Source: Zhongshania aliphaticivorans (GTDB lineage Bacteria; Pseudomonadota; Gammaproteobacteria; Pseudomonadales; Spongiibacteraceae). From it: 64,000 bases of DNA. Numbering within the stretch: the stretch's first letter is position 1; each line of letters opens with the position of its first letter. The stretch spans positions 899,501 to 963,500 of the forward strand of contig NZ_CP014544.1 of the NCBI RefSeq assembly GCF_001586255.1, in the 5' to 3' direction. The translations under genes were made by a program, and so were the position numbers. The notes under the pieces are model-generated. The model searched no databases and was not told the origin of the DNA. It saw nothing but the letters and a program-made list of their open reading frames with translations. Positions 51,801 to 61,033 of this stretch are shown here, one piece after another.

Positions 51801-52287
51801 GTCTATTTGAGCCGCTCCGTTCGGGGCGGCTCGTTTTACTCGTCCCTCCCTCGTTTTTTATTTCCATTTACACTGCCTGCGAAAAGTCTGTTTGCGGCTA
51901 TTAAACCTTCGTAAAAACTATGAGCCGCGCCTGAGCTTGCAGGGTAGTTTATCGCCCGTGCATTTAGCTCACTCTAAAGTGAACACATTGCAGCAAGGTG
52001 CGTGAGTCGGTTTAGGCAACGCCAGAGCGGGGAGTTTGGGCTTAGGGTCAGACCTTGGTATTAAGTTACTTAGTGTATATTATGTGTCTTTGCGCGCCTT
52101 GTGCTTTGGCCTGTGCATTGGGTGCCGAGGGCGGGCGTGACGTGTTTTCAATAATAGATTTTGCGATTGTTTTCCATGCCTCACTCAAGAGTGCTGACGT
52201 GAATGGTGAAGGCTAAACCAGCTTTAAATGCGGCTATTTGAATAATAATTAGTTGTCGCAGTCTTAAATAAATAGATGGATGTATAA
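51801..52287. other. Intergenic region with terminator; otherwise nothing recognised
   Basis: 487 bases. After the terminator at 51809 no gene, repeat or RNA was recognised. The part nearest 52287 must contain the acylase promoter. Confidence 0.5.
51809..51838 (+). terminator. Intrinsic terminator after thiolase
   Basis: GAGCCGCTCC-GTTC-GGGGCGGCTC hairpin (one G-T pair) followed by GTTTTA. Confidence 0.8.
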
Positions 52288-54738
52288 ATGATAAATCGCA
52301 GTATTTATATTGCTACAGTGAGCCTGTTGATTTCCGCTTGTGGCGGAGGTAATTCCTATTCGAGTGGCCAAAAGCCTATTGACCCTGTGGTGGAGGACAG
52401 TGCTTTCCGCGCGGAAATTCGTCGCGGTGAGTACGGCATGGTGCATATTAAAGCCAATGACTACGCCGGTATCGGCTATGGCTATAGCTACGCCTTTGCC
52501 GAAGATAATATTTGCACTATTGCCGATGTCTATGTGACGGTGTCTGGCGAACGGTCAAAATACTTTGGGCCTGATGCCAGTTGGACCATGACGGGTAATG
52601 GCACCACCAATAATAATTTAAATTCAGATTTTTTCTTTAAATTAATTAACGCCGAACAGCGCGTGGAAAATCTAATGGCACAGGCGCCGCCACTGGGGCC
52701 TTTGCCTGAGGCCCAAGCGCTGGTGAAGGGTTATGTGGCGGGATACAACCGCTACCTGCGCGATGTTGGTGTTGAAAACCTACCTGATCCCACGTGCCGT
52801 GGTGCGAGCTGGGTGAGGCCGATTACCGAATTGGATGTGTACCGTCGTTTTTACCAGCTGGCCTTGCTCGGTAGCTCGGCCGTGGCAATTAATGGCATTG
52901 GTAGCGCGCAACCGCCGGGACCAAACTCGCTGAGCGCGAATACGTCGAGCCCCGAGCAGATCGCACAGCAGCTTGGTGAGGCTTGGCAGGGTATTCAAAT
53001 TGGCAGTAATGCGATTGCGCTGGGTTCTGAAGCAACGGCAAACGGCAAGGGTATGCTATTGGGGAATCCGCATTTCCCTTGGGATGGCGCTGAGCGTTTC
53101 CATCAAGCGCATATGACTATTCCCGGTACATTAGATACGACGGGTTCAGCTTTGTTTGGCGTGCCCATGATCTTAATTGGGCATACCCAGAACTTGGCGT
53201 GGAGCCATACCGTGTCGTCGGCGTGGCGATTTACGCCCTATCAATTAACGTTGGTGCCGGGCGACCCGACCTCCTATTTAGTCGACGGTCAGCCGGAAGC
53301 GATGCTTGCCCAAGAATTAAGTGTTGAGCTTGCTGATGGCACTGCGGTATCTCGTACCCTTTACTCAACGCGCTGGGGGCCGGTGTTGACCGAGATACTG
53401 GGTTTACCGGTATTTCCGTGGACCCCTGCAGTGGCGTTCGCTCTGGCCGACGCCAATGCGCTTAATTTCCGCTATTTAAATCATTTTGTGGAAACCAATC
53501 GCGCGCAGAGTGTCCGCGAGTTATTGGCAATAATGCAGCGCAATCAAGGTATCCCTTGGGTGAACACCATTGCTGCCGACAGTAATGGCGAGGCCTTGTA
53601 CGCGGATATTTCGGTGACGCCAAATGTCTCGGATCAAAAGGCCCTAGAGTGCGCGTCACCTCTTGGCGTGGCCACAGCAAATACCTTGGGTTTACCGGTG
53701 TTAGACGGTTCGCGGGCTGCTTGTGCCTGGGATAATGACGCCGATGCGGTGCAAACCGGTATTATTGGCCCTGACAATATGCCCTGGTTGATTCGTCGCG
53801 ATTACCTCACTAACTCGAACGACAGTTATTGGCTATCGAGCCCTGAACAGCCTCTTGAAGGCTTTTTTCGTATTATTGGCGACGAAGGTACTGAGCGGCG
53901 GATGCGCACCCGTCTCGGACTGCTTATGACCAAGCAGCGGATTGATGGTAGCGACGGTCTACCCGGTACTAAATTTACTCGCCAACAAATGCAGGATCTC
54001 ATTTTTAATAATCGTCACATGGCGGCCGAACTGTGGTTGGATGACTTGCTGCAATTGTGCGCGGTAACACCCGGTATGATTGGTGCCGGTGGTCCGGTGC
54101 AAACCGCTGAGGCCTGTGCGGTATTAGCCAGCTGGACTCGCCGCGACGATCTTGATGCCCCAGGTGCGGTGCTATTTAGGCGCTTTGTTGCGAATTTGTT
54201 TATTAGTGATGTGCCTACGGGGACGGCGGCAAGTGGCTTTGGTTTTGCCGATGTGTGGACAACGCCTTTTGACGTTAACGATCCTGTGAATACACCTAGC
54301 GGGCTGAATATTGCTAATCCCCACGTGCAATACGCGCTGGCATCGGCAATTAGCGACTTACAAGGGAACGGTATTCCATTGGATGCCAGCTTGCGCACCC
54401 ATGCTACCGAATCGCGCGGAGAGGCCAAAATTCCTATGCATGGCGGTCCCGGTGGCTACGGCGTATTTAATGCGATGAGCAATACCTGGAGCAATTCAGA
54501 GGCGGGCTATAACGACGTCGTTCATGGCGCCAGCTTTGTGCAGGTGGTGTCTTTTGATGGCGACGAGTGTCCTGATACGCAAACGATTTTGACTTACTCG
54601 CAATCGACTAATAGTGAGTCGCCTTATTTCGCCGACCAAACCCAGATGTATTCGCGCAAAGAGTGGGTTGCTGGTCGTTTTTGTGAGGCGGAGGTTGCGG
54701 CCGACCGTCGTTTGTCGAGTATGGAAATAAGCGAATAG
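52288..54738 (+). CDS. Penicillin-acylase-family Ntn-hydrolase, lipoprotein
   Basis: 816 residues. Signal peptide with lipobox LISAC, Cys18, so membrane-anchored. It is an S45/Ntn-hydrolase precursor: an N-terminal chain of about 239 residues with AFAEDNICTIAD, then the autocatalytic site at Gly239-Ser240-Asn241, Ser240 becoming the N-terminal nucleophile of the large chain. LLGNPHFPWDG and GHTQNLAWSHT downstream are characteristic. Relatives cleave N-acyl groups (penicillin, acyl-homoserine lactones, aculeacin, PvdQ substrates). Several internal cysteines could form disulfides in the periplasm. It sits before the quinoprotein cluster and after a PM20D1-like peptidase, so an amide substrate is plausible. 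Quorum-signal degradation is possible but not shown. Confidence 0.9.
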   Translation: MINRSIYIATVSLLISACGGGNSYSSGQKPIDPVVEDSAFRAEIRRGEYGMVHIKANDYAGIGYGYSYAFAEDNICTIADVYVTVSGERSKYFGPDASWTMTGNGTTNNNLNSDFFFKLINAEQRVENLMAQAPPLGPLPEAQALVKGYVAGYNRYLRDVGVENLPDPTCRGASWVRPITELDVYRRFYQLALLGSSAVAINGIGSAQPPGPNSLSANTSSPEQIAQQLGEAWQGIQIGSNAIALGSEATANGKGMLLGNPHFPWDGAERFHQAHMTIPGTLDTTGSALFGVPMILIGHTQNLAWSHTVSSAWRFTPYQLTLVPGDPTSYLVDGQPEAMLAQELSVELADGTAVSRTLYSTRWGPVLTEILGLPVFPWTPAVAFALADANALNFRYLNHFVETNRAQSVRELLAIMQRNQGIPWVNTIAADSNGEALYADISVTPNVSDQKALECASPLGVATANTLGLPVLDGSRAACAWDNDADAVQTGIIGPDNMPWLIRRDYLTNSNDSYWLSSPEQPLEGFFRIIGDEGTERRMRTRLGLLMTKQRIDGSDGLPGTKFTRQQMQDLIFNNRHMAAELWLDDLLQLCAVTPGMIGAGGPVQTAEACAVLASWTRRDDLDAPGAVLFRRFVANLFISDVPTGTAASGFGFADVWTTPFDVNDPVNTPSGLNIANPHVQYALASAISDLQGNGIPLDASLRTHATESRGEAKIPMHGGPGGYGVFNAMSNTWSNSEAGYNDVVHGASFVQVVSFDGDECPDTQTILTYSQSTNSESPYFADQTQMYSRKEWVAGRFCEAEVAADRRLSSMEISE

Positions 54739-54749
54739 ACCGCTAAAAC

Positions 54750-54780
54750 GGCACGGCAGCGTAAGCGCTGCCGTGCCTTT
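54750..54780 (+). terminator. Hairpin after acylase gene
   Basis: GGCACGGCAGCG-TAAG-CGCTGCCGTGCC, 12-bp perfect stem followed by TTT only; partial terminator between acylase and quinoprotein genes. Confidence 0.65.
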
Positions 54781-54817
54781 AGCAGGGAAGACCTCATACA
54801 ATAATAACGGGGCATTA

Positions 54818-56764
54818 ATGAAGAAGCGCATAATTGTTTTTATCATCGTGGCGGTGGGTCTCGCCGCTGCTCTGAGTCGTGCACCAGTGCAAACGTGGCT
54901 TGTGCAGCATGGGGAAGCATGGGTGTTGCGCAATGCGGAACACTTGCCACTGGCCCGTGCCGGTGAATACCTTTTTGACAAGCACTGTGCCAGCTGTCAC
55001 GACAATCCAACAATGCATGCGCCGACACGTGAGGCGCTATCTAGACTCGCCAAAGAAGATCTGATGATTGCCATGGAGTTTGGCAAAATGCAGCCAATGG
55101 CGGCTCATCTTAGTAAACAGAAGCGGGGCTTGATTGCGCATTATTTAGCGGGCAGTGCGACTAATCAGTACGATTGGATTGCCGATGCAATGTGTGAGCA
55201 ATCGCAAAATACCAGCGCCAGTCCAATTTTGGCGAGCTGGGGCTTAGGGCCTGAAAATCGTCGCTTTATCTCGTCTAAGCAAACGCTTATCGACGCAAAT
55301 AACGTTGGCGATCTTAGTTTGGCATGGAGCTTTGCCTTTCCGCGAGTCAGCGATATGCGTTCGCAACCTGCGGTAATTGGTGATCGCCTGTTTGTTGGCG
55401 ATAAAGCGGGAAAGTTATTCGTTTTAAATCGTCATAGTGGCTGCGTCATCGCTCACACCAAAATGATTAGTGGTATTCGCTCAGCTATTACCGTCGCGAC
55501 CCTGAGCGACTCTAGACAGTTGCTGGTTTTTGCAGACTCATTGGCAACGGTATATGCCCTTGATCCCAATACCTTGGATATTGTTTGGCAGCGCTCGGCG
55601 CGGCTGAACAATTACTCGGTAATTTCGGGGTCGATTAGCTACCACGATGATCGTCTTTATGTGCCGATTTCCTTATTCGAGGTGGCGGCGGCGGGCAGCC
55701 CCAGTCATATTTGTTGCACTTCTCATGGCGGGGTAATGGCGCTTGCCGCAGACAGCGGCGACAAGCTGTGGACGTGGCATGCCAGTCGTGATGCCATTTT
55801 GCAGGGTAAAAATAGAGTGGGCCAAGATCGCTATGGGCCGTCTGGTGCGGCGGTGTGGTCAACGCCCACCATCGATGTCCAGCGCAATCGATTGTATATC
55901 GGAACTGGCGAAAATCTGAGTGCACCGGCTACCGACACCAGTGACGCGGTGATTGCACTGGATTTAGATAGCGGCGACCTAGTGTGGAAATTTCAGGCTA
56001 CTGCCGGTGATATTTGGAATGCAGCGTGTTTAAACGGTGGGGCGAATTGCCCAGACAATCCCGGTCAAGATTTTGATTTTGGCGCGTCAATTATTATTGC
56101 GGATTTTGATGGTAGGCAGTTGCTATTAGCGGGTCAAAAATCCGGCGAAGTGTTTGCCCTTAATCCCGACGGCAATGATAAGCAACGCGTAGTTTGGCGA
56201 AAGCGGCTTAGCCAAGGTACAAGCAATGGTGGTATTCATTGGGGTATGGCACTGGCGGGTGACTCGCTGTATGTGCCGATAGCCGACCCGGAGCGAGAGG
56301 TGGCGGGGTATACCCCAAAGCCGGGGCTGTATGCTTTAAATGTAAGCGATGGCGATGTGCTTTGGGGGCATGCCGTTAAGCGAAATTGCGATTTTGACTA
56401 CAGTAAACGGCCCTTGGTTGGCTTAGAAAATAATCGCTCGGCGAGCAAAGTGGATCCAGCTGAACTCTATCGATGCAGCTTTTACTACGGTTTGTCGTCG
56501 GCCATTACGGTGAGTGATGAGCTCGTCTTTAGTGGCGGGCTCGATGGCACTATGCGGGTGTTTGACCGCGCCAGTGGCAAGGTTCTGTGGACAGACAATA
56601 CGGCGGTGCCGGTCAATGCAAGCAACGGATTAGCGGGCCATGGCGGCGCTATTGATGTTGCTGGGCAAATTGTGGTTGGCGAGTGGCTGTATGTGCTTTC
56701 GGGTTACAGCATGTTTGGGCAGCTGCCCGGCAATGTTTTGCTGGCCTACAAAATTAAAAACTAA
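54818..56764 (+). CDS. Haem-PQQ dehydrogenase, polyvinyl-alcohol dehydrogenase-like
   Basis: 648 residues from the ATG at 54818. Signal peptide or anchor at residues 4-20. A cytochrome c domain comes first: CASCH at residues 57-61, with Met in GKMQPM as likely distal ligand. Then comes an eight-bladed PQQ propeller with repeated G.V.ALD...GD..W blades and a vicinal Cys299-Cys300 in ICCTSHGG, comparable to the CC segment of PVA dehydrogenase. Domain order (haem first) is that of PVA dehydrogenases, opposite to quinohaemoprotein alcohol dehydrogenases. It would oxidise secondary alcohols in the periplasm with electrons to haem. It overlaps no neighbour; TonB receptor 52 bases downstream. Confidence 0.82.
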   Translation: MKKRIIVFIIVAVGLAAALSRAPVQTWLVQHGEAWVLRNAEHLPLARAGEYLFDKHCASCHDNPTMHAPTREALSRLAKEDLMIAMEFGKMQPMAAHLSKQKRGLIAHYLAGSATNQYDWIADAMCEQSQNTSASPILASWGLGPENRRFISSKQTLIDANNVGDLSLAWSFAFPRVSDMRSQPAVIGDRLFVGDKAGKLFVLNRHSGCVIAHTKMISGIRSAITVATLSDSRQLLVFADSLATVYALDPNTLDIVWQRSARLNNYSVISGSISYHDDRLYVPISLFEVAAAGSPSHICCTSHGGVMALAADSGDKLWTWHASRDAILQGKNRVGQDRYGPSGAAVWSTPTIDVQRNRLYIGTGENLSAPATDTSDAVIALDLDSGDLVWKFQATAGDIWNAACLNGGANCPDNPGQDFDFGASIIIADFDGRQLLLAGQKSGEVFALNPDGNDKQRVVWRKRLSQGTSNGGIHWGMALAGDSLYVPIADPEREVAGYTPKPGLYALNVSDGDVLWGHAVKRNCDFDYSKRPLVGLENNRSASKVDPAELYRCSFYYGLSSAITVSDELVFSGGLDGTMRVFDRASGKVLWTDNTAVPVNASNGLAGHGGAIDVAGQIVVGEWLYVLSGYSMFGQLPGNVLLAYKIKN

Positions 56765-56816
56765 GCATAAAAAATAATAAATATTGCGGTCACGGCGACC
56801 GGCCAAGGAGCGTAAA

Positions 56817-59174
56817 ATGACAATAAAATTCACCGTGAGTGATTTGGCTCTTAAACCGATTATCCTCGCCATTGGCTTGGCTAATGCGGCAATTGCCGCA
56901 CCAGTACTCGAAGAGGTGGTGGTTACGGCCCAAAAGCGCACAGAAAGTCTTCAGGATGTGCCGGGCGCTGTTTCGGCACTCTCAGCCGATGATTTGCAAG
57001 AGTCTGGATTTCGCGATATTAGCGATGTCTCTGCTCTGGTCCCCTCACTGTATATCTTAACTACCGAGCAGCCAATGAGTACCGCAGTGCGCATACGCGG
57101 TATTGGTAACGCGGCCAATGTTCCCACCTTTGAGCCTGCAGTAGCACTGTATATTGATGGTGCATTTCGCTCGCGGTCGGGGGTGGGCCTAGGGGATATT
57201 GTTGACGTGCAAGCGATCGAGGTATTGAAGGGACCGCAGAGTACCTTGTACGGTAAAAATGCGTCTGCCGGTTTGATTGCAGTATCGTCAGCGCCGCCAA
57301 GCCGCGAGTTAGAAACCATGGTGGAATTCACTTATGCCAGCGACAACTTACATCAGCTTAAGGGCTATGTTAGCGGACCCCTCACCGAAAAAATGGCAGG
57401 CCGTTTAAGTGCCAGTACCACTCGGCGCGGTAATCTGACCGAAAACCTCAGTGGCCCAGACAGCGGTAATCTCAATGACATCGCGCTGCGTGGCCAATTG
57501 CAGTATGACTTTTCGGATCGCTGGAGCGCGCGTTTAATTGCGGGTTGGTTAGAGCGCGACATGAATGCCATGGCGGCCGATATGTATTACAGCGCCAAAA
57601 CCCGCGAGATGATCAGTGAGGCGGGTTATGACATTAGCAATAACGATCCCCTCGATCACGTAGTGGAACACAATTTGAAACCGCTTATTGTGCAGGATTC
57701 CAGCGATATTATTTTGAATGTGCAATACGGCGGCGACGGTTACAGCTTTACCTCTATTTCAAGCTTTGACACATACGACTCTGAAAAATACATGTATAAC
57801 GTCGAGCTTATGCCGATCAATATCGCCAGTAATTTCGACAAGCACGCGGGCGACTCTATTTCCCAAGAGTTCCGTATCGCGTCTGAAGGCAGCGATAGCC
57901 TGCGTTGGATGACAGGGGTGTATTATTATTACAACGACTTTCAGCGCGGTGATTGGGATCAGCCCTTCTTGCGCATGGAAGATCAGGTTGAAGAATACGG
58001 TACGATTGTAGCGAAATATTTTGTGGCCGCAGCGCTGCCTGTTCCGCTGCCATTGCCGGTAGGGTCTCCCGCCCAGGTGCCGATATTAGGGGTTGACGGC
58101 GACGAAGCCTTTTACCGTGCGGAGCAGCAGACCACCAGTTACGGTGTATTTGCTCAAGCCGACTTTGACCTCAGCGAAAAATGGAATCTCAGTCTAGGGC
58201 TGCGTTATTCCGAGGAAGAAAAAGACGGTTATATCGCGACCTACAATACCGCAGCCAACGGTTGCTCGGCACCTTTCGATACGAATCCCGTGTGTTCCGT
58301 CGCCCCAAATGTTGATCCCTATGGCTCAACGCAAAGCTGGTCGGCAACGACGGGTAAAACCAGCCTCAGTTATTTTGCTAGCCCGGATATTATGTTGTAC
58401 CTAACATACTCAACAGGGTTTAAAGCGGGCGGCTTTAATTTGGAGTCGGGAACGGTTCCGCCAGAACTGCGCGACTTTGATTCTGAAGAAGTACAGAACT
58501 TTGAGTTTGGCTGGAAAGCAGAATTTTGGGACCAGCGTGCGCGGCTTAACGGTGCGCTATTTCATACCATTTATGATGGCCAGCAGAATGCCTCTTTTGT
58601 TGGCTTAAGTTTTGTGGTGAACAGTGCGGACCAGGTTATTATGGATGGCGCTGAGGTCGAAGGTTTACTGTTGCTATCTGATCGCTTCACTTTAAGCATA
58701 AGTGCCACTGCACTAGATGTTGTTTACAAGAGCTACGACGGTGGGCAATGCTATTACGGCCGCGAACCCGACAATGAATACGCGCAGTGTGACCTCAGTG
58801 GGGAGAAGCTGCCGTTTACCCCGAGCCTCGCTGGTAACGCAGCTCTGCGTTATACCCAGCCGCTGTTTAGCGGCGATCTCTACAGTCGTTTGGCCTATCG
58901 TTATCAGGGCTCAACCCACTATATTCCCGATCTTGATCCCCGTCACGAGGAGCCAGCCTACGGCGTTTTTGATGCTCGGCTCGGTTGGCGCAGCGCCAAT
59001 GTCGATGTCGCCTTGTGGGTGAAGAATTTAACAGATGAACAGTATGCCTCGGCTATCGGTCCGGCCACGTTCCACGCGGTACTCGATGCCAATGTTGGCT
59101 CGCCGGAGGGCTCTTATCAAACCTTTTTGGGCGACCCTCGCAGCGTCGGTATGACTCTGCGTTTAAATTATTAG
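56817..59174 (+). CDS. TonB-dependent outer-membrane receptor
   Basis: 785 residues from the ATG at 56817, with AAGGAG upstream. Signal peptide about residues 1-27, ending IAAPV. EEVVVTAQKRTESLQDVP follows, and the plug has IEVLKGPQSTLYGKNASAG. The barrel ends in VGMTLRLNY. A pair of conserved Cys near residues 640-660 probably forms a loop disulfide. It is sandwiched between the PVA-dehydrogenase-like protein and the haem-tagged propeller, all within a co-directional group with gaps of 52 and 65 bases, so it likely imports the substrate that these periplasmic oxidoreductases handle. Confidence 0.95.
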   Translation: MTIKFTVSDLALKPIILAIGLANAAIAAPVLEEVVVTAQKRTESLQDVPGAVSALSADDLQESGFRDISDVSALVPSLYILTTEQPMSTAVRIRGIGNAANVPTFEPAVALYIDGAFRSRSGVGLGDIVDVQAIEVLKGPQSTLYGKNASAGLIAVSSAPPSRELETMVEFTYASDNLHQLKGYVSGPLTEKMAGRLSASTTRRGNLTENLSGPDSGNLNDIALRGQLQYDFSDRWSARLIAGWLERDMNAMAADMYYSAKTREMISEAGYDISNNDPLDHVVEHNLKPLIVQDSSDIILNVQYGGDGYSFTSISSFDTYDSEKYMYNVELMPINIASNFDKHAGDSISQEFRIASEGSDSLRWMTGVYYYYNDFQRGDWDQPFLRMEDQVEEYGTIVAKYFVAAALPVPLPLPVGSPAQVPILGVDGDEAFYRAEQQTTSYGVFAQADFDLSEKWNLSLGLRYSEEEKDGYIATYNTAANGCSAPFDTNPVCSVAPNVDPYGSTQSWSATTGKTSLSYFASPDIMLYLTYSTGFKAGGFNLESGTVPPELRDFDSEEVQNFEFGWKAEFWDQRARLNGALFHTIYDGQQNASFVGLSFVVNSADQVIMDGAEVEGLLLLSDRFTLSISATALDVVYKSYDGGQCYYGREPDNEYAQCDLSGEKLPFTPSLAGNAALRYTQPLFSGDLYSRLAYRYQGSTHYIPDLDPRHEEPAYGVFDARLGWRSANVDVALWVKNLTDEQYASAIGPATFHAVLDANVGSPEGSYQTFLGDPRSVGMTLRLNY

Positions 59175-59239
59175 ACGCACTTTTTGATTTGCGCCGGTTT
59201 ATGCGGCGCTGCGTACAAAAAAAATAATAGGATAGTGTA

Positions 59240-61033
59240 ATGCGAGCAGTAATGAATAAAATCTTGTGGGCAGGGCTGTGCATGGTGCTGGCGGGACACG
59301 CGCTGGCGAAGGACCTGATAGTGACTGATGACTCTGGCGAAGGATTGGCTACGGTAATGGTTACCCGGGTATTGGCGCAAAAGCCGAAGCTGATCTTGGC
59401 TGATGAGGGTTATCCCGCCGACGGTGTCAGTAATCAGTCTGCTGTCGAAAATACCCGCTTTAGCGATGCCAATGGCATGCTAAATTTTCCTGATACTGGC
59501 ATTGCCTATGATTATCGCTTTCGCAAGCCTGGCTTTAAAGATGTTAGCTTGCGCGCGGCAGCGGTCGCTGCACAGTTGTCTTTGGGTGAAGGCCTGACGG
59601 TGCAGATGGAGCGTGAGCAGGATCGCCGAGTGCTGGCAGAACAAAAGCCGTCGAATGTGTGGTTGTCTCAGCTTGATATCGGTGGTGGCGAGGCCTTACG
59701 ACAACATTTCGCCTTAAATTGTGCGTTTTGCCATCAACAGGCCTCGCCGTTTATGCGGGTTGAACGCAGCGCTGAAGAGTGGTTGACCGTTATTGATTGC
59801 ATGGGTGGTTATGGTGCTCGTATTGCTGGTGACTTGCGCCAGCCTTTGGCGGAGGGTTTGGCCGCGGGTTACCACAGTTTAAACGCGAGCTATGAAACGG
59901 TGCCAGAGCCCCGGCCCTGGGATTCGGCCCTGGCTGGAGCGAGTTATACCGAGTGGCCGATTGGTGACGGTTTCTCCCAAATGCATGACTTTATTCTGCA
60001 TCCCAATGGCATGGTGTACGTAGGCGATAATCTTCAAGACCGCATTTATGAAGTGAATCCCAAAACGGGTGTATACACGGTGTACACGGTGCCCCATGAG
60101 TCCGACGACAAGCTTGGCGGATTCTTAGGAAATCGCTTCAAAGCTTACGGCAAAATTAATAATTATATGGGGGTGCACTCATTTGCCGTGTCGCCTAAAG
60201 ATGGCCATATTTTTATCACGCCGTCGATGCAGCGAGCCTTGTTGGAATTTGACCCCCAGACCAAAACCTTTACCCGTCACGAAATGACTCGGGGCTTTTA
60301 TCCCCATACTATTCGTACCGACGAGCAAGACCGAGTGTGGTTTACCCTCGCGCTGTCGTCCCAAGTAGCGATGTGGGATCGTCAAAAAAAGGTATTTAGC
60401 TATTTCGATATCCCCGCTCGCAATATTAAAGAGTGGCTGACCATTAAGCTTCTGCCGCTGATATTTTGGCTGGACCCAGAGACGCGTCCTATGCCCTCAG
60501 TCGATCGTGAGTCTAGCGGGCTGCCTATGCCGTACGGTATCGATGTCGCGCCAGACGGACGGGTCTGGTTTGCGCGGCTATATGCCAATGATTTCGGTTA
60601 TATCGATCCTGAAACGGGCGAAGTCACGGTAATTGATATTGAAGTGATTGGTCCGCGCCGCCTGCGGGTAGATGCCGAGAACCGCGTGTGGATGGTGGCG
60701 TTTCAGGCTGGTTTGTTAGTTATGTACGACCCGCAAACTAAAATTCTAAAGGAATATGATTTACCCGTTGTTAGCGAATTTCCCTATGCATTGAATGTGG
60801 ATAGGGCGCGCAGCGTAGTGTGGGTTAACGGTAATCAGTCAGACACAGTTATGCGCTTTGATATCGCGACTGAGACTTGGCAGGTTTACCCAATGCCGCG
60901 CCGTCGCACATTTACACGAGATATTGAAATCGCTGAAGACGGCTCGGTATATACCTCGAACTCGCATTTTCCAAGCTGGCAAATAGAAGATGCTCAGCCT
61001 ACCTTGATTCACATTACGCCTTACCCGCAATGA
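59240..61033 (+). CDS. Vgb-like beta-propeller with single haem c motif, periplasmic
   Basis: 597 residues. Signal peptide 1-23 (ending ALAKD). Residues ~25-110 form a carboxypeptidase-regulatory/Ig-like domain (VTDDSGEGLATVMVTR..., YDYRFRKPGFKDVSL). CAFCH at 161-165 binds one haem c in a short helical domain. Residues ~235-590 are a Virginiamycin-B-lyase-like propeller with repeats such as DEQDRVWFTLA, APDGRVWFARLY and DAENRVWMVAF. Vgb-type proteins usually cleave or bind a ligand. The haem suggests electron transfer coupled to the propeller. It overlaps the next gene by ATGA, so is coupled to the PQQ dehydrogenase. No close described relative came to mind; the function is unknown. Confidence 0.75.
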   Translation: MRAVMNKILWAGLCMVLAGHALAKDLIVTDDSGEGLATVMVTRVLAQKPKLILADEGYPADGVSNQSAVENTRFSDANGMLNFPDTGIAYDYRFRKPGFKDVSLRAAAVAAQLSLGEGLTVQMEREQDRRVLAEQKPSNVWLSQLDIGGGEALRQHFALNCAFCHQQASPFMRVERSAEEWLTVIDCMGGYGARIAGDLRQPLAEGLAAGYHSLNASYETVPEPRPWDSALAGASYTEWPIGDGFSQMHDFILHPNGMVYVGDNLQDRIYEVNPKTGVYTVYTVPHESDDKLGGFLGNRFKAYGKINNYMGVHSFAVSPKDGHIFITPSMQRALLEFDPQTKTFTRHEMTRGFYPHTIRTDEQDRVWFTLALSSQVAMWDRQKKVFSYFDIPARNIKEWLTIKLLPLIFWLDPETRPMPSVDRESSGLPMPYGIDVAPDGRVWFARLYANDFGYIDPETGEVTVIDIEVIGPRRLRVDAENRVWMVAFQAGLLVMYDPQTKILKEYDLPVVSEFPYALNVDRARSVVWVNGNQSDTVMRFDIATETWQVYPMPRRRTFTRDIEIAEDGSVYTSNSHFPSWQIEDAQPTLIHITPYPQ

